Both the position numbers and the translations under genes were made by a program. Source: Patescibacteria group bacterium (GTDB taxonomy: Bacteria > Patescibacteriota > Dojkabacteria > JAKAPS01). Taken from it: DNA of 38,367 bases. Positions 9,048-18,387 of this stretch are shown here, one piece after another. Position 1 is the stretch's first letter. Every line of letters starts with the position of its first letter. The notes under the pieces were generated by a model that searched no databases, was not told the DNA's origin, and worked only from the letters and a program-made list of their open reading frames with translations. Location: NCBI GenBank assembly GCA_025450075.1, contig JANWIC010000009.1:1-38367 (forward strand), written 5' to 3'.

Positions 9048-9377
9048 ATGTTTCCCAAAAAGAACAGAATATCGACTGGGTTTAAAGCGATTTTACGGTC
9101 TGGCACGAAGATAAAAACAACGTATTGCCTGCTTATAGTTAAAGAGAACTATTGCCCCTATTCAAGATTTGGTATAATTACCACTAAAAAGATAGGAAAT
9201 GCTGTTATTCGGAATAAAGTAAGAAGATTTATTCGCAGTATTCTAAGGGAATATATTACTAGTATTCCTTCAGGCTTTGATATAGTTATAATTCCTTCAC
9301 AATTCATACCGGATTGGAAAAGGATCGATAAAAATGAGTTTAAAACTGTATTACTTGATGCATTAAAATCAATATGA
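9048..9377 (+). CDS. rnpA: Ribonuclease P protein component
   Basis: RFGIITTKKIGNAVIRNKVRRFIRSILRE (RNxxRR signature), position after rpmH. Confidence 0.92.
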   Translation: MFPKKNRISTGFKAILRSGTKIKTTYCLLIVKENYCPYSRFGIITTKKIGNAVIRNKVRRFIRSILREYITSIPSGFDIVIIPSQFIPDWKRIDKNEFKTVLLDALKSI

Positions 9378-10264
9378 TTATTCTTTCTCTCCTTGGCCTT
9401 ATCTGGAATACAATATTTTATCATCCAATTGTAAACTTAATAGTCCTGTCATACAAATTTACAGGCAATCTTGGATTTTCAATCATTGTCATTACGATTA
9501 TTGTCCGGTTGGTTCTATGGCCTTTAATGAAAAGTCAGATTGATTCACTAAAGAAAATGCAATCAATGAAACCAAAACTTGATGCACTTCGAAAAAAATA
9601 CAAAAATGATAAAAAAAAGTTTCAGGAAGAGCAGTTGAAATTGTATCGAGTTAGCGGTGTAAATCCTGCAGGAAGCTGTTTACCACTACTATTACAAATA
9701 CCATTTATCTATTCCGTATATAATGTCATTCGGGCAGTATCTCTTTCAAAAAATACTTCAGTATTCAATAATGTAGTTTATTCACATGCATTACAGTTAT
9801 CTTCTAAGACAAAATTCAATATGAATTTTTTTGGTATCAATCTTGCAAAAGATGCTGCTGGCGTTGGATTTAGTCATTTTAACGCAGTGCTTCCCTATCT
9901 TATTCTTGCACTTCTCGTTGGTATAACACAATATTTTGCTAGCAAAGTAAGTATGCCTGTAAATACGGCAGAGTTAACGGAAACTGTTGACATTATTGAG
10001 AATCCTAAAAAGAAGAAGAATGCAAAGACAATAGAAAAAAATGCTCCAAAGGCGAAAGATGAACCTCTGGATCCGGAACAGTTTAGCAAAATGGTATCTA
10101 GTCAAATGCTCTATTTTTTTCCACTTATATTAGTATGGATTTCATTAGGATATTCTGGATCTATTCCAGCTGCACTTAGTATCTACTGGATAGTTCAATC
10201 CCTAATGGTTGTTCTTCAAACTTTAATATTACAAGATAAAATACCATGGAAGAGAAAAAAGTAA
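9374..10264 (+). CDS. yidC: Membrane protein insertase YidC/Oxa1
   Basis: YKFTGNLGFSIIVITIIVRLVLWPLMKSQIDSLKKMQSMKPKLDALRKKYKND; PLLLQIPFIYSVYNVIR; ALSIYWIVQSLMVVLQTLIL; follows rnpA with a 4-nt overlap. Confidence 0.94.
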   Translation: MIILSLLGLIWNTIFYHPIVNLIVLSYKFTGNLGFSIIVITIIVRLVLWPLMKSQIDSLKKMQSMKPKLDALRKKYKNDKKKFQEEQLKLYRVSGVNPAGSCLPLLLQIPFIYSVYNVIRAVSLSKNTSVFNNVVYSHALQLSSKTKFNMNFFGINLAKDAAGVGFSHFNAVLPYLILALLVGITQYFASKVSMPVNTAELTETVDIIENPKKKKNAKTIEKNAPKAKDEPLDPEQFSKMVSSQMLYFFPLILVWISLGYSGSIPAALSIYWIVQSLMVVLQTLILQDKIPWKRKK

Positions 10265-10713
10265 ATCAAAAACAAATTCAAGAACTGATCGAACAGTTTA
10301 TTGATATAATTGGTTATGCAATTGATATTAACCTTGAGCCAGATGAAGAAAGCGGAGGGTATAAGGCACAATTAAATGGGGAGAATTTGGGGGTTTTAAT
10401 AGGGTATCATGGTAAAAATATATCTTCAATTGAGCATATTATAAATCTCATGATCGTTAGGAAGTATGGAATAGGAACCTTTGTTAATATTGATATCAAC
10501 GAATATCGTAAAGTCCGTCTTGATAATATAAAGAAATATGTAGAGTCTACTATAAAGAAGATTGAAAAAAGTCATGAATCATATACTCTTTATCCTATGT
10601 CCCCTTACGAAAGATTATTCGTTCACAAGCTTGTAAAAGAGCATGGAGAGCTTGAAACACTCAGTTCAGGAGAAGAACCAAATAGATCAATAACAATTAC
10701 TTTCAAGGAGTAG
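10246..10713 (+). CDS. Jag/KhpB KH-R3H RNA-binding protein
   Basis: LGVLIGYHGKNISSIEHIINLMI (KH), IDINEYRKVR, SPYERLFVHKLVKEH...EPNRSITI (R3H); follows yidC. Confidence 0.88.
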   Translation: MEEKKVNQKQIQELIEQFIDIIGYAIDINLEPDEESGGYKAQLNGENLGVLIGYHGKNISSIEHIINLMIVRKYGIGTFVNIDINEYRKVRLDNIKKYVESTIKKIEKSHESYTLYPMSPYERLFVHKLVKEHGELETLSSGEEPNRSITITFKE

Positions 10714-11533
10714 AATTTTGCTTTACCTGAAACAGAAGTTTCCAATCGTCCAAGGATAATTCTTGAGGTCTTTTTTGCAAAAGCAGTGCCACCTGGTTAT
10801 CAGTTGTATCAATTTTTATTGTATTTGAAAGTTTTTTTCTTGGGAATACGAAACTATCCTTGATAAAACGCGAGATTTTATCGGCATTTTCTAACTGCAA
10901 CGAATCTTCATAAGTATAATCGGTTATTGTCACGATTCGACTATCTACTTTTGGTATAGGATAAAATTCACCTTTTTTCAATATTTCTCCCTTTTTAATT
11001 CTTGCAAAAAGTTTGGATGAAACAGATAAGAATGATTCATCTGGAGCTTGTAAATCATATTTATCAGCCACTTCCCTTTGAAGTATGAATGTACAGCTAG
11101 ATGGGTGAGGGAGGAGATTCAGTGCCTTATGGACAATCGGTTTTGAAATATTGTATGGTAAAGCACCTATAAATTGATAATCAAGGGAAGCATAAAGTGA
11201 ATGTATTTCAAATGTAAGGATATCACCATGAATTATATCCACCCAAGCAGGATAAACACCATCATTAAATTTTGTAAGGGTTTCTTTTAAAAGAGGAATT
11301 TTTTCTTCATCCAACTCAATGAGAGTAACTTTTTTAAAATCTTTGAAATAATTAATTGTTATATTGCCAATACCTGGACCAATTTCAATTACATGGGGAG
11401 CAGATGACATGTTATCGATAAATGTTTTAATCCCATGTGCAGTTGTGAGGTAATTTTGACCAAGTTGATAGTGAAGCTGTTCACCATGGTTTGATAATAT
11501 CTCTTTAATTTCCTTTTTTGACAAAATGTACAT
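10703..11533 (-). CDS. rsmA: 16S rRNA (adenine-N6,N6) dimethyltransferase RsmA/KsgA-like
   Basis: LGQNYLTT, VIEIGPGIGNIT, GALPYNISKPI, LQREVADK, PIPKVDSRIV, FVFPRKKLSNTIK. The listed ORF starts at 11587; the Met at 11533 (MYILSKKEI) is the more likely start. Confidence 0.9.
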   Translation of the reverse strand: MYILSKKEIKEILSNHGEQLHYQLGQNYLTTAHGIKTFIDNMSSAPHVIEIGPGIGNITINYFKDFKKVTLIELDEEKIPLLKETLTKFNDGVYPAWVDIIHGDILTFEIHSLYASLDYQFIGALPYNISKPIVHKALNLLPHPSSCTFILQREVADKYDLQAPDESFLSVSSKLFARIKKGEILKKGEFYPIPKVDSRIVTITDYTYEDSLQLENADKISRFIKDSFVFPRKKLSNTIKIDTTDNQVALLLQKRPQELSLDDWKLLFQVKQNSTP

Positions 11534-11626
11534 ATACAAGATTATACGCAAAAAAAGGAATAAACAAAAGGATTTGGTAAGTAGCAATGAAAGATAAATT
11601 TAACAATCAATCAAATGTAGTAGCAA

Positions 11627-11929
11627 TTAATTTGCTAGAGGAGAAAATACTTCGTTATATGTATAGTGTGGAACTGTTGATGAAGAAGTATACAGTTGCC
11701 TATTTTGTCGATCTTTCAGGATTGAATTGTATAAAGAAGTATTGAATTGCGGAATAAGGGTAGCAGAGTTTGGTTGTGCTTGAGATGACGTATTTGTTGA
11801 TATATTTGTAAATATTGAAACAGTATAAATTATTCCAAAAACATTAGCTCCAGTAAATATTACAATCAATGTGATTGTAATTATTTGTAATAAATTGTCT
11901 TTAAAAGATGTTTTCTTTAATTCTTTCAT
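11627..11929 (-). CDS. Small membrane-anchored protein downstream of pilO-like gene
   Basis: One N-terminal TM segment; same operon spacing as the PilMN-PilO genes. Confidence 0.5.
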   Translation of the reverse strand: MKELKKTSFKDNLLQIITITLIVIFTGANVFGIIYTVSIFTNISTNTSSQAQPNSATLIPQFNTSLYNSILKDRQNRQLYTSSSTVPHYTYNEVFSPLAN

Positions 11930-11930
11930 T

Positions 11931-12560
11931 TTAAGATGTCTGTTTAGCTAAATCTTTTACAAAAAGATCAATTGTTATAGTTGATGTGACAGTTTGACTA
12001 ATATTTGCTGTCGGTGTTGGTGTAGGAATTGTACCCGTAGCATTACTACCATTTGTAGATTTAGTTGCAGAAAATGTTACCGCATCAATTCTTGTATAGT
12101 AATATGAATGGTTTAGCATATCAATAAATGCAAGTACTTGGTTATATTTTCCTGTTATTGTAAGGTTTGCATTGAGGAAAGGTGTATTCCCGCTTACCTG
12201 GGCCGGTACAAGAATATTATCTTTTGTTAATTCAGCATTAGTAAAGGTTACAGTTTCTTTAACTCCGATATCTCCTGCAATCGTTTCTAATTGCTCAACC
12301 CAATTTACTACAGTAATTTGGGATGGAAGTGAATCACTAAAATTGTTTTTTGTAAGATCTATTTTTTGAAATTTACTGATGACATCATCATTTATTTGAT
12401 TTGTAAGATTGGTATTATTAATATTATTTTGTGTATCAGAATAGTTTTGGACAGCTTTTCCAAGTACAGTTATAGAAATAGCAAAAATAATAAGTACTAA
12501 TAGAAAAACACTGCTATCCAATATATATACTTTGTTTATTTTTTTTGTAGTTACTTTCAT
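11931..12560 (-). CDS. PilO-like type IV pilus inner-membrane platform protein
   Basis: Single N-terminal TM, coiled/ferredoxin-like region (TVVNWVEQLETIAGDIGV...LTITGKYNQVLAFIDMLNHS), overlaps the PilM-PilN ORF stop (ATGA). Confidence 0.7.
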   Translation of the reverse strand: MKVTTKKINKVYILDSSVFLLVLIIFAISITVLGKAVQNYSDTQNNINNTNLTNQINDDVISKFQKIDLTKNNFSDSLPSQITVVNWVEQLETIAGDIGVKETVTFTNAELTKDNILVPAQVSGNTPFLNANLTITGKYNQVLAFIDMLNHSYYYTRIDAVTFSATKSTNGSNATGTIPTPTPTANISQTVTSTITIDLFVKDLAKQTS

Positions 12561-14125
12561 GATGCAGTCCCCTTTCCACTAATCTTATTAATAGTTGCAG
12601 TAATAGTAAAAGTGATTGATTGGTTTGTTTGTATATATGAAATTGGAAGTGCGAGATTACTTAAATATTTTGATTGATATTCTAAAATATTCAAGTACTG
12701 AAGAAGTGTATTTCTATCTTTTGCCGTACCCGATATACTGACAGTCCAATTTGATTTTGTCTGGTTAATGTTATAGGCACTTAATGATATACCGGAAGGT
12801 ACTGTAGTTGGAATTTCTTCTAGCAAACCAAGCCAATTGACAAATGAACTTTGTGCTCCGTTAATCTTTTGAAGATAAGAATTTTGAGCACTTATCTGCT
12901 GTCCCACTACTTTATATGTATTTTGACGAGGTGAAGAGATGATTGCTTGATATTTCTGGTTTAAATAATTCTGATCAATGATTAAAAAGAATATAAAAAC
13001 TGCGAATATGCTGATATAGGCAAGCATATTTATAGCAGCAATTCGCATCCAGAAAAACACCTTATCAGTTATCAATGTTCGGAGAATTTCTTTAGAGGCT
13101 TGAGCAGGTAGGAAGTTTATTGTACTTGGATCTTTTTGAGTATATTGCAAACCTGCTCCTGATACGCAAATATATTGGTCAATATCACTAGGTATTTTAA
13201 TAAAAGGAATCTTTAAATTCTGCATCTCCAATGCATTAGGTTCTGCAATTATGCTTTTTAGTCCTTTTATTACAGCGCCATCTCCGAAAATATATGCTTT
13301 TGTGATTGGACTTTTATTTTGAAAATGTATAGTTCTTTCCACCTCCTTTTGAAGAGGATCCATGATTGTGTGTATTTTTTCCTTTAATCGCTCATTTTTA
13401 AGATCAAGACCATTTTCTCTGAGAAGTTGTATGCTTTTATCATCGTCAACTTCAAAAAATTCATCGTATGCTTTGATTATTTGATTTAATCCAATATGTA
13501 CAGTTGAGGTAAATTTAATCGCATTTCCTTCTGATAATGCAACAGTAGTTTGTGTTTTTCCAATATCAAGAAGCAACGCATCTTCCTTTTGTGTGTAATT
13601 AATAAGACGCATAGCAGACATTGAACTGCCTTCAAAAGCAAGGGGAATAAATCCTGCACGTCTAACAGCATCATAATATGAATCTACTGTCTCTTTTGCT
13701 GCTGCAGAGATAAGAACATTTAAAGTCCCATCTTTATTCTCCGAGGTAACCAAAAAGTCCCAATATACCTCTTCAATAGGAAGTGGAATAAAGGTTTGGA
13801 TTTTAAACTGAATAGCTTCTTTTAATTTATCATGGGAAAGATCAGGAAAAACTCCTTCTTGCATATATATCTTATCATCCGGTATGGTACATACTGCATA
13901 ATTCTTCTTTCCTTTTTTATTTGGAAATTTATTCAAGCAAGCTTCAAGCGCATTGACGACATTATCGCTTTGGCGGATAACACCGCCAACAAGTGCACTG
14001 ACGGGAATTTTTTCTTCAGTAAATCCTTTTAAAACAAGACCTTTTCTTGTTTTAATGATTTCCGCTACTTTTACTGAGGAAGTTGAAATATCAACACCTA
14101 ATGAAGCAGCCTTTATTCTGATCAT
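12557..14125 (-). CDS. PilM-PilN fusion protein (type IV pilus platform)
   Basis: N-terminal SHS2/actin-like PilM region (LGVDISTSSVKVAEI, ALLLDIGKTQTTVAL, YIFGDGAVIKGL); then INFLP, a TM segment (AAINMLAYISIFAVFIFFLII) and a PilN-like periplasmic domain (NWLGLLEEIPTTVPSGISLSAYN...VSISGTAKDRNTLLQYLNILE). Confidence 0.85.
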   Translation of the reverse strand: MIRIKAASLGVDISTSSVKVAEIIKTRKGLVLKGFTEEKIPVSALVGGVIRQSDNVVNALEACLNKFPNKKGKKNYAVCTIPDDKIYMQEGVFPDLSHDKLKEAIQFKIQTFIPLPIEEVYWDFLVTSENKDGTLNVLISAAAKETVDSYYDAVRRAGFIPLAFEGSSMSAMRLINYTQKEDALLLDIGKTQTTVALSEGNAIKFTSTVHIGLNQIIKAYDEFFEVDDDKSIQLLRENGLDLKNERLKEKIHTIMDPLQKEVERTIHFQNKSPITKAYIFGDGAVIKGLKSIIAEPNALEMQNLKIPFIKIPSDIDQYICVSGAGLQYTQKDPSTINFLPAQASKEILRTLITDKVFFWMRIAAINMLAYISIFAVFIFFLIIDQNYLNQKYQAIISSPRQNTYKVVGQQISAQNSYLQKINGAQSSFVNWLGLLEEIPTTVPSGISLSAYNINQTKSNWTVSISGTAKDRNTLLQYLNILEYQSKYLSNLALPISYIQTNQSITFTITATINKISGKGTAS

Positions 14126-14185
14126 GAATTGGGACAGTAATTTTCTTGTATTATGATAGCATAAAAAAAGAGAATAGCAAAAAAT

Positions 14186-15601
14186 TTATCTGAGTATCTC
14201 TTTGATCTCGTCAAGAGTTACAGCCTTTAGCAATATTATTGCTAATAGATAGACTATTCCAGCAATTATTACTTGAATAAACAAATTAAATGGAGATAAA
14301 AAGGCTAATGCGAATGTAAATGCAACTGTAGCAAGTATTCCTTTTTTAATTATCGCAAAATTGGGGATCTGTTTCAAGATATAGAATACAACATATACCG
14401 ATCCAGCAAGTACTAAGGCTTCCGTGGCAACTGTAATCCATGCAGATGCATAGTAGGAATATCTTGGAATAAAGATAAGATTAAGAGAAATATTGAAGAT
14501 GGAAAGAAAAATATTCCATACAAGCAAATATGTTTGTTTTTTAAATAACAAAACAACAAAAATAAAAGAGGAACCTATAAAAGATAAAAAGATTGCAAAG
14601 GAAAGAATTTTAAGTATATCGACGGAATTTGCATATCTTGCTCCTACATATAGCGGAATAATTTTTTGACTTAAAAATAGTGCTCCAGGAATTATAGGAA
14701 GTCCGGCAAGTATAAGAAAATCAAGAGATTTTTGAAACATTCTGGTAAAATTTCCCATCTGTTCCTTCTTTATCTCAGATGCCATAAATGCAAATACCGG
14801 AGCCATAAACATTTGAGGAAATGCAATAAATACTTCTAATATCTTATAAGGGACAGCATAAATCGAAAGAACTGCAGCAGGTTTCATTAAAGAAAGAATA
14901 ACACTATCAGATTTAAAATATATACTGGAAAATAAAATCATTCCTCCAACACTGATTGATTGAGCAAAGACTTTTTTCCAAATGGCTCGATCAGGTGAGA
15001 AAGATATCCTCTTTAATGGCAAAACAAATAAAATAGACACAAGGAATATCACGAAATAACCAATGGTGGTTGCTGAAATCGCATAATCAATAGAAAGATG
15101 AAAATGGATAAAAATAATTAAAAAAAGTAAGTTTGCGATAAGTCCGGATGCATTTGCATAGACACTTTTTTGCATTTGTAATTTGTTTTGAAAAAGCGAA
15201 AAAAGCAGAGATGCCATAAGAAGGAAAAATGAAGAAGCGCTTGCAATCAATATTCCAATTTTTATAGCTGATGCATATTGTGGTATAAACTGGGCAATAA
15301 TAACTCCAAGGATAAGCGATATGATTAGTGAACATGCACGGATAAGAATAACATTCCCGATAAAGCGGGATTGTTCTTCATCGCTATATTCATGAATATC
15401 CCTTACAAGTATTGTTGAAAGCCCTAGATCTGCAAGTATATTAAAAAGTAATAAATAGGCAAATACTGCAGTATATTCACCAAATTCTGTTAATGAATAA
15501 TGATGGGTAAGTAAATAGACGATGACAAGATTGATAATTATTGAAATTATCTTACCGATTAACTGAACAAGAGTATTGAAGGCAACAGCTTTCTTTTTCA
15601 T
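14186..15601 (-). CDS. Polysaccharide/lipid flippase of the MOP superfamily (Wzx-like)
   Basis: VQLIGKIISIIINLVIVYLLTHHYSLTEFGEYTAVFAYLLLFNILADLGLSTILVRDI; 12-14 hydrophobic segments. Confidence 0.8.
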   Translation of the reverse strand: MKKKAVAFNTLVQLIGKIISIIINLVIVYLLTHHYSLTEFGEYTAVFAYLLLFNILADLGLSTILVRDIHEYSDEEQSRFIGNVILIRACSLIISLILGVIIAQFIPQYASAIKIGILIASASSFFLLMASLLFSLFQNKLQMQKSVYANASGLIANLLFLIIFIHFHLSIDYAISATTIGYFVIFLVSILFVLPLKRISFSPDRAIWKKVFAQSISVGGMILFSSIYFKSDSVILSLMKPAAVLSIYAVPYKILEVFIAFPQMFMAPVFAFMASEIKKEQMGNFTRMFQKSLDFLILAGLPIIPGALFLSQKIIPLYVGARYANSVDILKILSFAIFLSFIGSSFIFVVLLFKKQTYLLVWNIFLSIFNISLNLIFIPRYSYYASAWITVATEALVLAGSVYVVFYILKQIPNFAIIKKGILATVAFTFALAFLSPFNLFIQVIIAGIVYLLAIILLKAVTLDEIKEILR

Positions 15602-15622
15602 AGCAGGATTATACCATGCTAT

Positions 15623-16948
15623 TTACGGATTTTCATACCACTTTGTCGAGTGTACATAACTGGATGGGAAATTAAATCCGGTTATAGTGTCAATATACGT
15701 TGAATCATATGTCAAGACGTCATAATTATACAGATTTATTTGATTTGTTGCCCACGCTCCGCCAATAATTGTAGTAATATTTCCTGGATTTAATCCATAG
15801 CTATTTATCGTTCCATTTGCAAATACAAGTCCATTGAGTGTAACTTTAACATCATTTGAAGTTGCTGAAAGCAGGTACATATCACCATTCGTCGCAAGAA
15901 CTGGGTACTCATTACCACCTGTTTGGTAGGGGGAAGATATATTAATACCCCCTAAATCAATAAATGAAGCATTTACAATTATTGACACATTTGTTCCGGT
16001 AATATTTGTTTGATTACCGCCACTGTCGATAAAACTGTAAATGTATGGAATACCTGAACATCCATTACAATCTACAAAATATATTCCTGATGGAAGATTA
16101 TATGTGACAACCCCACCTGATACAGTTCCGATGGAAGCTAAATAACTCGTAAATTGTGTCGGATTTGAATAATATGTCCCGTTTTGCGTTGCAAGAGTTT
16201 GTGCTTGAGTAAAGTTAAAAGTTGGAGTCGCAATTGGTGGAAGGAATGAATTCCCCTGCTTTGTTTGACTTCCAGTTACACTACTTGATCCGTCAATATG
16301 AAGACTTGTATGATAGAAAACATTTCCATTAATTTTTGTATTGTTTTGCAGCCATGTTGGATCCCATGATTCCATATTTCCACCTGATCCGTGATAAGGG
16401 TTAATAGTTGAGCTATCGATTATTGCCTTTTGACCATTTCCTTTTCCCGCAGCATATAAATCACCATTTAAAGTTGATCCTGTGATATTTAAATCATTAT
16501 TTGTAAATATTTCTCCATTTAAAGTTGAATTATTAATATACATATTGTTTACAGCAAATCCTGCTTTGTTTAAAACGGCAGGAGGTGCGGTAATACTAAA
16601 CACGGCAGTTTCACTTCTTCTAACCCCCTTGTAGGTCGCTACAGAGGTTACCGTGAGGTTGGGAGAGGAGTAGGATTCTGTGATAGTTGCATTTCCGATG
16701 GGAAGAGTGAAAGTCCCGTTATATGTAACATTACTTTGGTCAAATTCATAAATGGCATTATCTATTCCTGCTTCTGCAATTTCTAATGCCTGTTGATCAT
16801 AATTATCATAAACTCCCTGTGAATATTCTGTTATTGCAATAAAGAGCTCGGACAAGGTGATAGTCATCATAACTGTGCATAAGATAATCACAGCTATTAT
16901 TGTCATTTGCCCATTTTTATTGTTGTCTTTGTGCAGCAGTTGTTTCAT
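15623..16948 (-). CDS. PilX-like minor pilus/surface protein with repetitive beta-rich region
   Basis: N-terminal TM (GQMTIIAVIILCTVMMTITLSELFIAI) followed by AEAGIDNAIYEFD as in PilX-type proteins, and a repeat-rich region (NMYINNSTLNGEIFTNNDLNITGSTLNGDLYA). Start may be 16960. Confidence 0.6.
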   Translation of the reverse strand: MKQLLHKDNNKNGQMTIIAVIILCTVMMTITLSELFIAITEYSQGVYDNYDQQALEIAEAGIDNAIYEFDQSNVTYNGTFTLPIGNATITESYSSPNLTVTSVATYKGVRRSETAVFSITAPPAVLNKAGFAVNNMYINNSTLNGEIFTNNDLNITGSTLNGDLYAAGKGNGQKAIIDSSTINPYHGSGGNMESWDPTWLQNNTKINGNVFYHTSLHIDGSSSVTGSQTKQGNSFLPPIATPTFNFTQAQTLATQNGTYYSNPTQFTSYLASIGTVSGGVVTYNLPSGIYFVDCNGCSGIPYIYSFIDSGGNQTNITGTNVSIIVNASFIDLGGINISSPYQTGGNEYPVLATNGDMYLLSATSNDVKVTLNGLVFANGTINSYGLNPGNITTIIGGAWATNQINLYNYDVLTYDSTYIDTITGFNFPSSYVHSTKWYENP

Positions 16949-17423
16949 AATGAGTCGCATTTGTAGAATTCGTACTACTTTGCTGAATATCTAATTTTAT
17001 ATTAATACTTGGTGAGATACCAGCTTCTGATTCAACTTCATATACAACATTTTTAACATAAATATCCTGCGATGATAAAGGGAAGATTTGGTTACTTCCA
17101 ATCTGTTTATATATTACTCCATTGCTGAAAGTATATTGCACAGTATTGTTATTTATATCAATAAGTGTAAGAGAATTTGAAGTTGCATTTACTGAGTTTG
17201 GATTGGAAATGTTTGAAGTTTCTTCAACATTCTGAGTTATATCTCTAAGTAGTGCTCTTGCATTTTCATTCTCTCTTGCAATTACCTGGATACGAGTTTG
17301 GTTATACACGACTTGTTGTAGAATGCCAGAAAGATCAACAAGGATAATAGCACTGATAGTAATGTATAATATGAGTTCTACAAGCGTTGTTCCCCTATTG
17401 TCTTTAATAAGTGTTCTTTTCAT
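16917..17423 (-). CDS. Type IV prepilin-like protein (PilW/PulJ-like)
   Basis: NRGTTLVELILYITISAIILVDLSG class III signal; start ATG at 17423 overlaps the stop of the upstream gene. Confidence 0.8.
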   Translation of the reverse strand: MKRTLIKDNRGTTLVELILYITISAIILVDLSGILQQVVYNQTRIQVIARENENARALLRDITQNVEETSNISNPNSVNATSNSLTLIDINNNTVQYTFSNGVIYKQIGSNQIFPLSSQDIYVKNVVYEVESEAGISPSINIKLDIQQSSTNSTNATHYETTAAQRQQ

Positions 17424-17923
17424 TAGAATGGCTGCCAATCTGAAAGATAGCTTGTTAAGTTCATAGAATATGTTGTTCCGAATGATACCCAGGAAACTGT
17501 ATAAATGATTTTTCTCATAGCATTATCAATAGTTCCCGAACTATCACTCAGTTGTTGATTATTAACTCTATATGGCGTGGAAATTACCATCGAAACAGTA
17601 AACCCGTTTCGTACTCCAGCCCCTGGGAATAATTGCCATCCTTGATAGATTGACGGGGGATTTGATGTTGGATTATATGAAGCGTAATATGTTCCAGGAG
17701 TAAGATCAACCCAGGTCTCATTTCGAACTTGGCGTACTGCTTCTTCTTGTTCCCATAAGTATCCTTCTGCTTGAAGACGCTGTTTAGCGATTTCAGTTGA
17801 TCTGACAGCAGGGAATATTAATGACAATGATCCTGTGAGTAATATCATCAAAACAGATATGGAAATAAAAACTTCAATTATGCTGACACCTCTATTGTTT
17901 TGTAAGATAGATAGCTTTTTCAT
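17423..17923 (-). CDS. Type IV prepilin-like protein (PilV/PulI-like)
   Basis: NNRGVSIIEVFISISVLMILLTGSLSLIFPAV class III signal. Confidence 0.8.
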   Translation of the reverse strand: MKKLSILQNNRGVSIIEVFISISVLMILLTGSLSLIFPAVRSTEIAKQRLQAEGYLWEQEEAVRQVRNETWVDLTPGTYYASYNPTSNPPSIYQGWQLFPGAGVRNGFTVSMVISTPYRVNNQQLSDSSGTIDNAMRKIIYTVSWVSFGTTYSMNLTSYLSDWQPF

Positions 17924-18387
17924 TGAATTGTATCGCTCCCTGATGGTGATAATTTTACTGTTTTTGTCCCTCTTTTTGATGTTATTGTAATTGTTCCGTC
18001 ATTTGATGCGGTTGCATGTGGACTAGTGAAATAGAACCAATTATTGGAATTAAATCCTGACCAGGTTATGGTAACATCATTTGGAATTGTAATTGATGTG
18101 ACAATTGTGTTGCTACCATTATATGTTGATCCCGCATAAACTTGTATTTTATGAGCAGCAAGAACTAATCCATAATTAGTTGTGTTATTATAATGAACCA
18201 ATGTATAGTCTCGAGCGGTTTCTAGAGCAGTTGAGATGTTGTGTAAAGAAGTATTGTAATCAGCACTTGCAAGAAAATATATGGCTCCATATGTGGATCC
18301 GAGAGCAAGTATTGCTGTAATTGCTGTTACAATAATGATCTCTATAAGTGTAAAGCCGTTTTTTTTCCTATTTGCTTGATATTCCAC
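17920..18387 (-). CDS. Type IV prepilin-like protein (GspH/FimT-like)
   Basis: KKNGFTLIEIIIVTAITAILALGSTYGAIYFLASADY...ISTALETARDYTLVHY. Confidence 0.85.
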   Translation of the reverse strand: MEYQANRKKNGFTLIEIIIVTAITAILALGSTYGAIYFLASADYNTSLHNISTALETARDYTLVHYNNTTNYGLVLAAHKIQVYAGSTYNGSNTIVTSITIPNDVTITWSGFNSNNWFYFTSPHATASNDGTITITSKRGTKTVKLSPSGSDTIQ

